From Gammaproteobacteria bacterium (GTDB taxonomy: Bacteria > Pseudomonadota > Gammaproteobacteria > Ga0077536): a DNA stretch of 64,000 nucleotides. The stretch spans positions 124,001 to 188,000 of the forward strand of contig JAJFJQ010000062.1 of assembly GCA_021773835.1 (NCBI GenBank). The letters run 5' to 3'. A model generated the notes under the pieces. That model was not told the origin of the DNA and searched no databases. It was given only the letters and a program-made list of their open reading frames with translations. This document shows positions 56,341 through 64,000 of this stretch, piece after piece (within the stretch, counting starts at the first letter, position 1; each line of letters begins with the position of its first letter). The position numbers were made by a program, and so were the translations under genes.

Positions 56341-57357
56341 TCAATCGAGGCCATAGGGTAGGTCAATACGATTCAGTTGCCCGGGCGTATCGTCGTCAAC
56401 TATCAATAAGTCATCCCAAGCGTCGAGTTCTACGACGGCACTAACTATCGACCGCGCATTGGATACACGCTGCGCGTACAGTACATGCCCGACCGTGCGT
56501 TCATCGTTGTCGCGGTGGATGGTGCTTCGCGGATCCGGTGCGACATCCGAATCGTAATTCGCGACCATCAAGCGTTTTTTCACCTGGCCCCGATACTTTA
56601 ATCGCGCGATGATTTCTTGACCGGGGTAGCATCCTTTGGAAAAACTCAATGCATCCAAGCGATCAAGATTCAAATTTTGCGGCAGGTACTGCCCGCTGCT
56701 CGTTTCAACGAGACGAGGTAGGCCGCCGAGACATTCGAGCCCAATCCACGCATCTTCACCGACAATTGGTAGATCCAGTGCTTCCCACCGTTCGATAACG
56801 GCGCTGTTTACTCCGATCGTCATGAACCGCGCGCGCCCGGGCCCATGTCGTATTTCGAGTGTCCCGGGTGACGGTGTAACGGTTGTCCATAGCGCGTTTG
56901 ACGGCGCTTGGGTCGTGTCATTCTCGGTTCCAGCCGTGAATCCGAATGTCGCGTATGCGTTGGAGACATCCTCTAGCTGAACATCCGAGCGCATGACGTA
57001 CATTTTCAATCGCCGCGCAAAGTTATCGATCTGTTGCCTCGGTAAGATGGCGTAATACCGTTCACCATCGGTAGATAAGGTAAATAAAAATAGAACGCGG
57101 CCTTTCGGATCGCACCAAGCACTGAATTGACCTTGGGTTTGGGTAACTTCCGTGCAGTTGGTGGTGAATTGGCCATTTATAAAATCTTGTACATCGCGTC
57201 CGGTAAAGCACAAGACCCCGTAGGACAAAAGTGGGGACTTCGACCCGGCGGCTAGGGCGGTTTTAAACTCTCGATCGGGATCACCATAATGTGCCGCCCG
57301 ATCGTCGACCGTGATCAATGCTGTATCGCGTCGTATATATTCGGAGAAATTCGGCAT
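56341..57357 (-). CDS. ygfZ: YgfZ/CAF17 family tetrahydrofolate-binding protein
   Basis: 338 residues related to the GcvT fold. The family-defining motif K-G-C-Y-P-G-Q-E with its single conserved cysteine is near residue 240. YgfZ supports assembly or repair of certain iron-sulfur enzymes in a folate-dependent way. Its place directly downstream of sdhE and the iron-sulfur enzyme succinate dehydrogenase fits this. The gap to sdhE is 34 bases on the same strand. Confidence 0.93.
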   Translation of the reverse strand: MPNFSEYIRRDTALITVDDRAAHYGDPDREFKTALAAGSKSPLLSYGVLCFTGRDVQDFINGQFTTNCTEVTQTQGQFSAWCDPKGRVLFLFTLSTDGERYYAILPRQQIDNFARRLKMYVMRSDVQLEDVSNAYATFGFTAGTENDTTQAPSNALWTTVTPSPGTLEIRHGPGRARFMTIGVNSAVIERWEALDLPIVGEDAWIGLECLGGLPRLVETSSGQYLPQNLNLDRLDALSFSKGCYPGQEIIARLKYRGQVKKRLMVANYDSDVAPDPRSTIHRDNDERTVGHVLYAQRVSNARSIVSAVVELDAWDDLLIVDDDTPGQLNRIDLPYGLD

Positions 57358-57391
57358 AGATCAAGGTCGCAGCGATAAATTTAGGCGCGGT

Positions 57392-57637
57392 TTAATTGTC
57401 ACACTGAATAATGCGGTTAACGAGCTGAGATAAAACGGCGGAATCGGGAACCGAGCGGCCAGTGAACCAGGCGTATAAATCAACGTCAGACTCTACCAGC
57501 AGCAAATCGAAATTATCTCGCTCGGCTTCATCGAAATCCGAGTAATGCATGTCGATGAACCGATTTAACAGCACATCCAGTTCCCGCATCCCACGACGAC
57601 TGCGCCATTTCGCCCGCTGTAGGCGCGCTGCGCTCAA
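57392..57637 (-). CDS. sdhE: succinate dehydrogenase flavinylation factor SdhE
   Basis: 81 residues, helical, homologue of SDHAF2/Sdh5/CptB. The signature R15-G-M-R-E19 that contacts SdhA during covalent FAD attachment is present. The start appears to be TTG 57637, overlapping the sdhB stop in a TTGA, so synthesis is coupled to the enzyme. In enterobacteria sdhE is paired with ygfX; here ygfX lies on the other side of the sdh cluster. Confidence 0.93.
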   Translation of the reverse strand: MSAARLQRAKWRSRRGMRELDVLLNRFIDMHYSDFDEAERDNFDLLLVESDVDLYAWFTGRSVPDSAVLSQLVNRIIQCDN

Positions 57638-58416
57638 ATCGAGCGGGAAACCATAAGCTTTTTAATTTCGGCGATGGCTTGACCGGGGTTAAGTCCCTTG
57701 GGGCAGGTGCGGGCGCAATTCATAATTGTATGGCAGCGATACAGTCGAAACGGGTCCTCAAGATCATCGAGGCGCTCGCCGGTTGCCTCGTCGCGGCTGT
57801 CAATGATCCAGCGATAGGCTTGCAATAGTATTGCCGGTCCTAAGTACCGATCGCTATTCCACCAATAACTCGGACAACTGGTCGAGCAGCACGCACACAA
57901 GATGCATTCGTATAGCCCATCTAGCTTGACCCGTTCATCTTTAGACTGTAACCGTTCTTTGTCTGGCGGCGGCGGAGTTTGTGTCTGCATCCACGGTTTG
58001 ATGGAGGCGTACTGCGCATAAAAATGACTGAGATCGGGTACCAGATCTTTACATACCTCCATATGCGGTAATGGGTAGATAGTTACATCACCTTTGATGG
58101 ATTCTGTTGCAATAGTGCACGCCAGCGTGTTCGTACCGTCGATATTCATCGCGCATGATCCGCAAATACCCTCGCGACACGATCGCCTAAAGGTCAGCGT
58201 CGCATCGATCTCATTTTTAATATAGATGATCGCGTCGAGCACCATTGGTCCGCATTTATCGAGGTCAATGTCGTAGGTGTCGGTGCGTGGGTTCTCGCCT
58301 GAATCCGGATCCCAGCGATAGATGACAAACCGCCTGCGGCGCTTTGCCCCCGCGGCCGCATCTATCGACTTACCCTTAGTGACCTTAGATTCTTTTGGTA
58401 GAACGAGTTGTGCCAT
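57634..58416 (-). CDS. sdhB: succinate dehydrogenase iron-sulfur subunit
   Basis: 260 residues. The ligands of the three clusters are intact: C-R-E-G-I-C-G-S-C plus a later C for [2Fe-2S], [12 protein letters not shown] for [4Fe-4S] and [3Fe-4S], and [14 protein letters not shown]. The N-terminus is about 20 residues longer than in E. coli and basic (A-K-R-R-R-R-F). It passes electrons from the flavin in SdhA to ubiquinone. 26 bases separate it from sdhA. Confidence 0.97.
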   Translation of the reverse strand: MAQLVLPKESKVTKGKSIDAAAGAKRRRRFVIYRWDPDSGENPRTDTYDIDLDKCGPMVLDAIIYIKNEIDATLTFRRSCREGICGSCAMNIDGTNTLACTIATESIKGDVTIYPLPHMEVCKDLVPDLSHFYAQYASIKPWMQTQTPPPPDKERLQSKDERVKLDGLYECILCACCSTSCPSYWWNSDRYLGPAILLQAYRWIIDSRDEATGERLDDLEDPFRLYRCHTIMNCARTCPKGLNPGQAIAEIKKLMVSRSI

Positions 58417-58442
58417 TTATTGCATTCTCTCTTTGATGCCGA

Positions 58443-60233
58443 TCAATAAACACGTTTTTTTAACGGCACGACATCGACTTCGTCCGTTAGCGTATACATA
58501 TGTACGGGCCGGTATTCGAACGTCACGTTACCGTCGTCGTCTAATGAACTCAGCGTATGTTTCAACCAGTCGGTGTCATCGCGATCCGGGAAGTCTTCCC
58601 TGGCATGGGCGCCGCGACTTTCCTTTCGGTTTGTTGCAGAACAGATGCTGACCATCGCGTTCGCAAGCAGGTTGTCGAGCTCCAGCGTTTCAACTAAGTC
58701 CGTATTCCACGTTAACGATCGATCGCTGACCTTAACGTCCTGGAATGCCGCCCATACCTCCTTTAGTTTCTCAACCCCTTCATCTAATACCTCACCGGTG
58801 CGGAATACCGCTGCGTAATTCTGCATGATGCGTTGCATATCGAGTCTTAGCTTTGCGGTTGGCTCCGTGCCGTTGGCGTGGCGAAGTCGATCAAAACGGC
58901 TCAGAATTTTATCTGTCGCAACATCTTTGAGCGGGGGATGAGAGGCACCGGCCTGGATATCCAACGCGGCTCGTTTTGCCGCCGCGCGGCCAAATACGAC
59001 CAAGTCGAGCAGCGAATTTGAACCGAGACGATTCGCACCGTGTACCGATACGCACGCTGCTTCTCCGATCGCCATTAAACCGGGTACTTCGCTATCGGGG
59101 TTGCCGTCCTTTAGGGTAACCGCCTGTCCGTGATAATTCGTCGGTACACCACCCATATTGTAGTGAACTGTCGGCAGGACCGGGATGGGTTCCTTGGTAA
59201 CGTCGACCCCGGCGAATATCGCAGCGGATTCGGCGATCCCCGGTAGGCGTTCGTTGATGACTTCGGGTCCGAGGTGTTCGAGGTGCAGGTAAATATGATC
59301 GTTCTCTGCGCCAACCCCGCGGCCGTCACGAATTTCCAAGGTCATTGAACGCGAAACCACGTCGCGTGAAGCAAGATCTTTAGCGTTCGGGGCGTAGCGC
59401 TCCATGAAGCGCTCGCCTTCCGAATTCGTCAAATACCCGCCTTCGCCTCGTACGCCTTCAGTAATTAGGCACCCGGCCCCGTAGATGCCAGTGGGATGGA
59501 ATTGAATAAATTCCATATCCTGAAGCGGCAGCCCGGCCCGCAGCACCATCGCGTTTCCGTCACCGGTACAGGTATGCGCCGAGGTACATGAAAAATACGT
59601 CCGGCCATAACCGCCCGTCGCGATCACAACCTTATGGGCCCGAAACACATGCAACGAACCGTCTTCAAGGTTCCATGCGACTACGCCGCGGCAAACACCC
59701 TCGTCATCCATGATGAGGTCGATGGCGAAATACTCGATCATGAATTCCGCATTGTGTTGCAAGGATTGCTGATACAGAGTGTGGAGTATCGCGTGCCCGG
59801 TTCGATCGGCCGCTGCACAGGTTCGCTGTGCGGTACCTTCACCAAAATTTGTTGTCATCCCGCCAAAAGGGCGTTGATATATTTTGCCTTCCTCGGTTCG
59901 TGAGAACGGTACGCCATAATGTTCCAACTCGATAACTGCCGGGATCGCCTCACGACACATGTATTCGATAGCGTCTTGATCACCGAGCCAGTCGGATCCC
60001 TTCACGGTGTCGTACATATGCCAGCGCCAATCATCTGGTCCCATATTGCCGAGCGCCGCACTCATACCGCCTTGCGCCGCGACCGTGTGACTACGTGTCG
60101 GAAACACCTTCGTAATACACGCTGTCGAAAGTCCTTCAGCGGCCATTCCAAACGTTGCCCTGAGTCCGGCGCCGCCGGCGCCGATAACTACGACATCATA
60201 TTTATGTTCGACAAGTTGGTAGGCGTCCGACAT
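58443..60233 (-). CDS. sdhA: succinate dehydrogenase flavoprotein subunit
   Basis: 596 residues, normal length. The dinucleotide fold is [10 protein letters not shown] near residue 15, and the covalent-FAD histidine is in [11 protein letters not shown] near 46-56. Substrate residues lie in the H-P-T-G-I-Y-G-A-G region near 250 and the R-L-G-S-N-S-L-L-D motif near 400. It oxidises succinate to fumarate on the cytoplasmic face of the membrane. It follows sdhD with no spacing. Confidence 0.98.
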   Translation of the reverse strand: MSDAYQLVEHKYDVVVIGAGGAGLRATFGMAAEGLSTACITKVFPTRSHTVAAQGGMSAALGNMGPDDWRWHMYDTVKGSDWLGDQDAIEYMCREAIPAVIELEHYGVPFSRTEEGKIYQRPFGGMTTNFGEGTAQRTCAAADRTGHAILHTLYQQSLQHNAEFMIEYFAIDLIMDDEGVCRGVVAWNLEDGSLHVFRAHKVVIATGGYGRTYFSCTSAHTCTGDGNAMVLRAGLPLQDMEFIQFHPTGIYGAGCLITEGVRGEGGYLTNSEGERFMERYAPNAKDLASRDVVSRSMTLEIRDGRGVGAENDHIYLHLEHLGPEVINERLPGIAESAAIFAGVDVTKEPIPVLPTVHYNMGGVPTNYHGQAVTLKDGNPDSEVPGLMAIGEAACVSVHGANRLGSNSLLDLVVFGRAAAKRAALDIQAGASHPPLKDVATDKILSRFDRLRHANGTEPTAKLRLDMQRIMQNYAAVFRTGEVLDEGVEKLKEVWAAFQDVKVSDRSLTWNTDLVETLELDNLLANAMVSICSATNRKESRGAHAREDFPDRDDTDWLKHTLSSLDDDGNVTFEYRPVHMYTLTDEVDVVPLKKRVY

Positions 60234-60617
60234 TTATAGTGTCCCAAAGGAGATTTTTAGAATTGCCACGATCGAGACCAATCCGCACATTGCCGCACCG
60301 AGGTTTAGTCCAATTCGAGTGGCAAGTTTTAACCATTCGAGGTGAACGTAATCTTCGATGACTTCTTGCAGTCCAATTTTCACGTGGTAGAGGAGCGCGA
60401 CGATGAGCGCTATAAACAAGGCAGTGACATGCGGCGTCTTGATCCAAGCGACGGTATCAGCATGGCCGGCGTCCATGACGCACAATAGCGCTACGACGAA
60501 CCACAGTGATAGCGGGACCAGGGCGATCGCGGTGATCCTCTGGTGCCAAAATGTATGTGTTCCATCTTTCGCGGAGCCGAGGCCGCGAACGCGCGCAAGG
60601 TCGGATTCGAGACTCAT
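60234..60617 (-). CDS. sdhD: succinate dehydrogenase membrane anchor subunit D
   Basis: 127 residues starting at ATG 60617, which shares one base with the sdhC stop (TAATG). A soluble N-terminal stretch ends in H-T-F-W-H-Q-R-I-T-A-I-A, then three hydrophobic helices follow, with a conserved H and D/Y near Y-H-V-K-I-G-L-Q-E-V-I-E-D-Y. It anchors SdhAB and forms the quinone site with SdhC. The reading frame is open further upstream, but that part overlaps sdhC in another frame and is not coding. Confidence 0.94.
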   Translation of the reverse strand: MSLESDLARVRGLGSAKDGTHTFWHQRITAIALVPLSLWFVVALLCVMDAGHADTVAWIKTPHVTALFIALIVALLYHVKIGLQEVIEDYVHLEWLKLATRIGLNLGAAMCGLVSIVAILKISFGTL

Positions 60618-61003
60618 TAGGTGCCTCCCTGTGCCAGGACACAGCCCCAGGTGAGAGCGGTCATCGCGACTGATGCCACGACGACTGCATACCCCGATGC
60701 GTAGACGGTTTTTAGTTCGAAGCCCATACCGACGTCCCAAAATAAATGCCGGATGCCGTTGCAGAGATGAAAATAGAACGAGAACGACCAAGCCGCCAGC
60801 AGCAACTGTCCCGGTAGCGAACCAAGGCATTCGCGCGCCGCGGCGTGGGCATTTTCTCCAGCGGCGATCGAGACTAACCAATACGTTATTACCAGCACCC
60901 CAGCACTGAGAAAAATTCCCGTCGCGCGGTGGGTAATTGACAGAATCGAGGTCAGTTGCGGGCGGTAGATCTGCAGGTGAGGAGAAAGTGGTCGACTGCT
61001 CAT
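60617..61003 (-). CDS. sdhC: succinate dehydrogenase cytochrome b556 subunit C
   Basis: 128 residues from ATG 61003, which gives the usual start S-R-P-L-S-P-H-L-Q-I-Y; the frame is open to 61048. Three transmembrane helices are visible. The S-I-T-H-R-A-T-G segment contributes to the quinone site, and the haem b ligand is the histidine of H-L-C-N-G-I-R-H-L near residue 84. It is the first of the four enzyme genes. A 57-codon SDHAF4 gene lies upstream on the same strand. Confidence 0.94.
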   Translation of the reverse strand: MSSRPLSPHLQIYRPQLTSILSITHRATGIFLSAGVLVITYWLVSIAAGENAHAAARECLGSLPGQLLLAAWSFSFYFHLCNGIRHLFWDVGMGFELKTVYASGYAVVVASVAMTALTWGCVLAQGGT

Positions 61004-61032
61004 AGTTATAGGCTCGTTCCAACCGGCGCCGT

Positions 61033-61048
61033 TTGGCAGATGTGCCAA
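61033..61048 (-). promoter_or_regulatory. hairpin in the sdhC leader
   Basis: Perfect 6-bp inverted repeat TTGGCA/TGCCAA with a 4-base loop, ending about 30 bases before the sdhC ATG. It could form in the transcript between the SDHAF4 gene and sdhC. No regulator site is recognised. Confidence 0.35.
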
Positions 61049-61081
61049 CGCCGTGCGTATAAAGTTTGGTCTGGGTTTGCC

Positions 61082-61100
61082 TGCGGTTTCAAAAACCGCA
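61082..61100 (-). terminator. 8-bp hairpin just after the SDHAF4 stop codon (attenuator or processing site)
   Basis: TGCGGTTT pairs with AAACCGCA around a 3-base loop, 4 bases after the stop of the SDHAF4 gene. No T-run follows on the minus strand, so it is at best a partial terminator; it may set different expression of the assembly factor and the enzyme subunits. Confidence 0.4.
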
Positions 61101-61104
61101 CATT

Positions 61105-61278
61105 CTAAAAATCAACGCAACGTCCTTTGCGCTCCCAATCGCCGTAGCGAGTCGGTTCCGGGCCCGTGGGACCGCCAATCTCTTTGTGTTTGCGCCGCGG
61201 GTCCTTGCTCACCGCTACCAATTTCTTATCCGCACCGCTTCGCTCTGGCGCGGGCTTTTTTTCTGGTCCGTGGGGCAT
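61105..61278 (-). CDS. SDHAF4-like succinate dehydrogenase assembly factor (DUF1674)
   Basis: 57-codon gene found by reading the gap before sdhC: ATG 61278, TAG 61105-61107. The N-terminal half is lysine- and proline-rich and looks disordered. The C-terminal half carries the complete DUF1674/SDHAF4 signature: K-E-I-G-G-P-T-G-P-E-P-T-R-Y-G-D-W-E-R-K-G-R, ending V-D-F. Mitochondrial SDHAF4 binds flavinylated SdhA and protects it before it joins SdhB. The gene is on the strand of sdhC-D-A-B-sdhE and directly precedes them, which fits the role exactly. A weak AGG precedes the ATG. This motif is hard to obtain by chance. Confidence 0.88.
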   Translation of the reverse strand: MPHGPEKKPAPERSGADKKLVAVSKDPRRKHKEIGGPTGPEPTRYGDWERKGRCVDF

Positions 61279-61336
61279 AGCCTGGTTAGTATTGTGGTAT
61301 CAAGGACTGATTTCAAGTGAGCCGGTAGCTTAACAG

Positions 61337-61777
61337 ATGGAACCGTTTGCTTCTCCTATTCACATCCCAATATTTGCGTCGCGTACCGTGCGGCGAACGG
61401 TCCTTGGCGGGCACCTACTCGCTGCTTCGGCCTTCCTCTCAGCGCTACCCCTGGATCTTTATTCAATCGGGGCCAGTTTATGTGTCCTGCTGAGCCTGGC
61501 AATCCAGGTGCGCAGCGACGGCGATCTCGTTCGGCGGGTGCATACAATTTTGCTACGTTCAGACGACAACTGGTCAATCGTCACTCATCATGGCGAAATC
61601 CTTAAGGCAAGCCTGCTCGGCGGTGCGTTTGTCTCGCGGTGGATGGTGATACTGTGGTTGAAGCCGCACGGCCAAAAGAAGGTCCGGATCGTATTGACAC
61701 GTGAAAATACCGACGAGGATGCTTTCCGACGACTGTTCGTGCGCTTAAGTCTACCGATGTCGCAAACGATGAAATAG
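61337..61777 (+). CDS. ygfX: YgfX/CptA-like small membrane protein
   Basis: 146 residues with two adjacent hydrophobic segments (about 22-55) followed by a cytoplasmic beta-rich domain, the topology and length of YgfX. Matching details are the L-L-R-S-D-D-N-W-S-I segment after the second helix and the later W-L-K-P-H-G and D-E-D-A-F-R-R-L parts. YgfX is usually encoded with sdhE and has been described as a toxin-like partner of cytoskeletal proteins and as an SdhE interactor. Here it is divergent from the sdh cluster, about 4 kb from sdhE. Sequence similarity is modest, so the call is moderate. Confidence 0.65.
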   Translation: MEPFASPIHIPIFASRTVRRTVLGGHLLAASAFLSALPLDLYSIGASLCVLLSLAIQVRSDGDLVRRVHTILLRSDDNWSIVTHHGEILKASLLGGAFVSRWMVILWLKPHGQKKVRIVLTRENTDEDAFRRLFVRLSLPMSQTMK

Positions 61778-61789
61778 AAAAGCCTTCTG

Positions 61790-62617
61790 CTAGCCTCGCA
61801 AGTATCGCATGCGCCACGCTATCCACAGTTTGCGCAGAGGAGTAAGCTCAATTCGATGTCGCCAAACAGCACTACGATCTTCCCTCAGTTCAATCAAGGT
61901 GTGTTGAACGATTGCCGCTAGGGAGAATAAGGGTTGTTGCTGACGACGGGTCTCTTTCGGCGTGCCGGTAGCGATTTCGGCGATACCGTCAATCGCGAGA
62001 TCGCACTCGGAAGCCACCAGTGTCGCGATCACATCAGCCGGATTGCCCGTGCTGAGGTTGTCCCACGTACACCCGGCGACCGTCAGACTTTCCAATGGAA
62101 GACGTCTGATATCGCGCGCGACCAGTGGTTTCAAATTCAACAATGAGTAACCGATTTCGATCCAACGGCCGAGTTCATTACAGCGGTTCGTTATGATGTC
62201 CTGACCCGGCGCTAAAATCGCCGCCTGTAAGGCATACAATGGCCCGTAGGTACGGTCGAACCATGCAAATTGGTGTTCTCGTGTGGCCAACCTATGACCC
62301 CCTAGTTCGTCATCCAAGCCGGCTACCAACGCGTCGAGCGCGTGACTCAACTCGGCGTCGGCCCCAAATTTATCGTGGTAGGTTTGGGTCAGTTGGTGGC
62401 GTGGATCGCCGGCGATCAGGCGGTCGGCTTCAACACGCCACCATTCGAGTTTGACGCGGGCGACCCCGACGTCGGAGACCAACACTGGGATCGCGCACAA
62501 CTCAGCTTTCAGCGCATTGATTGCGGCGAGTCGCTCGCGATGAGTCTTCGTGATGTACAGCAGGGCGTAATACAGATCGCTGCCTGGCGTGGGCGCAGAT
62601 GGATCCGAAATATCCAC
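61790..62617 (-). CDS. squalene/phytoene synthase-like protein, probably non-catalytic (NDUFAF6 type)
   Basis: 275 residues starting at GTG 62617, 9 bases after the gph stop. It has the all-helical isoprenoid synthase outline, with A-L-L-Y-I-T-K-T-H-R near residue 18, L-E-W-W-R-V-E near 57 and N-L-K-P-L-V-A-R-D-I-R-R-L-P near 165. The two D-x-x-x-D metal motifs of true squalene/phytoene synthases are not recognisable. Bacterial proteins of this kind resemble mitochondrial NDUFAF6, a complex I assembly factor without synthase activity. A role in membrane complex assembly is possible but not shown here. Confidence 0.7.
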   Translation of the reverse strand: MDISDPSAPTPGSDLYYALLYITKTHRERLAAINALKAELCAIPVLVSDVGVARVKLEWWRVEADRLIAGDPRHQLTQTYHDKFGADAELSHALDALVAGLDDELGGHRLATREHQFAWFDRTYGPLYALQAAILAPGQDIITNRCNELGRWIEIGYSLLNLKPLVARDIRRLPLESLTVAGCTWDNLSTGNPADVIATLVASECDLAIDGIAEIATGTPKETRRQQQPLFSLAAIVQHTLIELREDRSAVWRHRIELTPLRKLWIAWRMRYLRG

Positions 62618-62626
62618 TGCAAGGAT

Positions 62627-63292
62627 TTAAATCGACTGTAGCCACGTGGCGAGTTCGGCTGGGCTGCGAACTAGTCCGTCTGCACCCCAGTCGGCAGGTC
62701 GATCATCGGCGCCAAGATAGCCGTAGGCAGCGGCGAGGGTGTGCATTCCGGCGGCGTTGCCGGCCGCAATGTCACGCTCGGCGTCACCTATGTATACGCA
62801 GTTGCTAGGTGTCGTACCGACGCGTTCGGCAGCAAGGAAGAGCGGCGCCGGATGCGGCTTTCTCTCAGGAATTGTGTCGCCGTTTATGACAACGGCAGCC
62901 CTGCTGGCTAATTCGAGTTCCTGTAATAACGGTACCGTGAGCCAACCAGGCTTATTAGTCACGATGCCCCAGCGGATCGCGCGGCGATCCAATTCTTCCA
63001 GTATTTCGGCCATGCCATCGAAAAGCCGCGTTTCACGAGCGATATTATCGCTGTAGATCTGCAACAGACCGAGCCGGAATTCCTCAAATTCATCGCTACC
63101 CTCGGCGGCGTCGCAACCGATCCGACTCATGGCGAAACTGCCGTGAGAAACGTGAGGTCGGATCAGCTGGAAATCGAGCGCTGGATTGCCGCACTTAAGC
63201 CGCATCTGGTTCAGCGCCCATGCCATATCGGGTGCTGTATCGAGCAAGGTTCCGTCTAGATCGAATAGAATCGTCGAGAGCGTCGATCGCAT
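62627..63292 (-). CDS. gph: phosphoglycolate phosphatase-like HAD hydrolase
   Basis: 221 residues of the HAD superfamily. Motif I is F-D-L-D-G-T-L-L-D-T-A (nucleophile Asp11), motif II is V-T-N-K-P near 112, motif III includes R-K-P-H-P-A-P near 145, and motif IV is I-G-D-A-E-R-D near 168. This matches Gph, which removes 2-phosphoglycolate, often encoded beside ubiG in Gammaproteobacteria, as here (8 bases apart). Other phosphate monoester substrates are possible. Confidence 0.9.
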   Translation of the reverse strand: MRSTLSTILFDLDGTLLDTAPDMAWALNQMRLKCGNPALDFQLIRPHVSHGSFAMSRIGCDAAEGSDEFEEFRLGLLQIYSDNIARETRLFDGMAEILEELDRRAIRWGIVTNKPGWLTVPLLQELELASRAAVVINGDTIPERKPHPAPLFLAAERVGTTPSNCVYIGDAERDIAAGNAAGMHTLAAAYGYLGADDRPADWGADGLVRSPAELATWLQSI

Positions 63293-63300
63293 TGTGTGCT

Positions 63301-63999
63301 TCAGTTTCTCGCTGCTAAGTGGGCGATGAAGTTGACGCTTACATCGTCACATAGCTTTGCGTAGCCCGTCAGCGGGTTATAGCTCATGCCGCGAAACTCC
63401 GGAGCTTCCAGCCCAGCTTGCCTGCCCCACCGCGCGAGTTCTGACGGCTTAATGAAACTGGCGTAGTCGTGGGTCCCTCGCGGAAGCAAGCGCAGTAGGT
63501 ATTCAGCGCCAAGCACCGCAAGCGCGTAAGCCTTGAGGGTACGATTTATGGTTGAAAAAAAGATGTCACCTTTTGCGCTCAGTCGCCGCGCGCATTCGTC
63601 AACCATGGCCTTTGGTGCGGGGACGTGTTCGAGCAATTCCATACAGGTGACGATGTCAAATCGATTGTCACTGCCGGCGGCAAAATTCTCGATGTTCGTG
63701 CACTCGTATCGTATATCGAGATTCGCACCGGCGGCGTGCAAACGAGCGACCTCGATCAGATCTTTATTCGCGTCGATTCCGGTGACCTCGGCGCCTGCGG
63801 CAGCTAGATACTCGCTCAGGATCCCACCTCCACAGCCAACATCGAGGACACGGGCTCCGGCAATTTGCGCGCGCTGGGTTATGAAGGCGCCGCGACAGGG
63901 ATTAAGGTCGTGAAGGGGCTTACAGTCGCCGTCCTTGTCCCACCATGTGTCCGCTAGCAGCGCAAATTTTGTGATTTCGCCGGGGTCAACGTTTTCCAT
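63301..63999 (-). CDS. ubiG: ubiquinone biosynthesis O-methyltransferase UbiG
   Basis: 232 residues; the ATG is at 63999 at the window edge and gives the expected start near D-P-G-E-I-T-K-F. SAM-binding motif I is V-L-D-V-G-C-G-G-G-I-L-S near residue 50. A-D-T-W-W-D-K-D-G-D and H-D-L-N-P near the start are typical of UbiG. It catalyses both O-methylations in ubiquinone synthesis, supplying the quinone for complex I and succinate dehydrogenase. A start slightly upstream of the window cannot be excluded. Confidence 0.95.
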   Translation of the reverse strand: MENVDPGEITKFALLADTWWDKDGDCKPLHDLNPCRGAFITQRAQIAGARVLDVGCGGGILSEYLAAAGAEVTGIDANKDLIEVARLHAAGANLDIRYECTNIENFAAGSDNRFDIVTCMELLEHVPAPKAMVDECARRLSAKGDIFFSTINRTLKAYALAVLGAEYLLRLLPRGTHDYASFIKPSELARWGRQAGLEAPEFRGMSYNPLTGYAKLCDDVSVNFIAHLAARN

Positions 64000-64000
64000 G

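Noticed and set aside
60618-61022. N-terminal extension of the sdhD frame
   Set aside because: The open frame upstream of ATG 60617 runs through sdhC in another frame; family alignment fixes sdhD at M-S-L-E-S.
61205-61270. T-rich stretch upstream of sdhC read first as the end of a small RNA on the plus strand
   Set aside because: The same bases code for the SDHAF4 signature on the minus strand, which explains the sequence better.

Overview
The window looks like ordinary bacterial chromosome carrying one accessory insertion. Several features point to a non-enteric gammaproteobacterium: the order rnr-rlmB-rpsF-rpsR-DUF2232-rplI-dnaB-radA, gamma-type LexA boxes (CTGT-N8-ACAG) in front of lexA, SdhE and YgfX family proteins, a perfect FNR/Anr box, ubiG-gph, a corB-ypjD pair facing ffh, and tRNA genes with encoded CCA ends. 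The class-level placement is an inference from gene content and order; I cannot name a genus.

Layout. 1-4.3 kb: the end of the complex I operon (nuoL partial, nuoM, nuoN). 4.4-8.4 kb: a TTC38-like TPR protein, an acyl-CoA dehydrogenase homologue that lacks both usual catalytic glutamates and resembles 3-sulfinopropionyl-CoA desulfinase, and a canonical glutaryl-CoA dehydrogenase. 8.4-10.6 kb (minus strand): a 31-residue membrane peptide behind an FNR box, psd, and a PCu(A)C/Sco copper pair. 10.9-25.4 kb: three paralogous soluble Ser/Thr kinases with C-terminal cyclic-nucleotide-binding domains. They are interspersed with pgi, a sugar dehydrogenase, a GNAT protein, tRNA-Arg and glnS. The third kinase starts directly after the stop codon of a 1319-residue PilZ-DUF1631-GGDEF-EAL protein with degenerate catalytic motifs. 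25.5-29.7 kb: an NAD-type isocitrate dehydrogenase, then lexA-imuA-imuB behind two abutting LexA boxes. 29.9-38.3 kb: tRNA-Leu and the rnr...radA translation/replication cluster. 38.3-40.5 kb: corB-ypjD.

40.6-51.0 kb is the most unusual part. A block on the plus strand sits between ypjD and ffh, which are neighbours in many gammaproteobacteria. It holds two tandem GT-B glycosyltransferases, a TpsB outer-membrane transporter, a TpsA filamentous-haemagglutinin-like exoprotein, a FecR-domain protein overlapping tpsA, a SapC-family protein and a sulfotransferase. I read it as a two-partner secretion locus that may glycosylate or sulfate its product; that function is inferred.

51.1-64 kb: ffh, maeB, then on the minus strand dsbB, yheT, ygfZ and the succinate dehydrogenase cluster. 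The cluster runs from a short SDHAF4/DUF1674 gene through sdhC-sdhD-sdhA-sdhB to sdhE, so two flavin/assembly factors flank the enzyme genes. ygfX lies divergently beside it. The window ends with a squalene/phytoene-synthase-like protein, gph and ubiG.

Three small elements are easy to miss and were read directly from the sequence: the SDHAF4 gene (57 codons), the 31-residue membrane peptide with its FNR box, and a run of five consecutive perfect hairpins beside tRNA-Arg.
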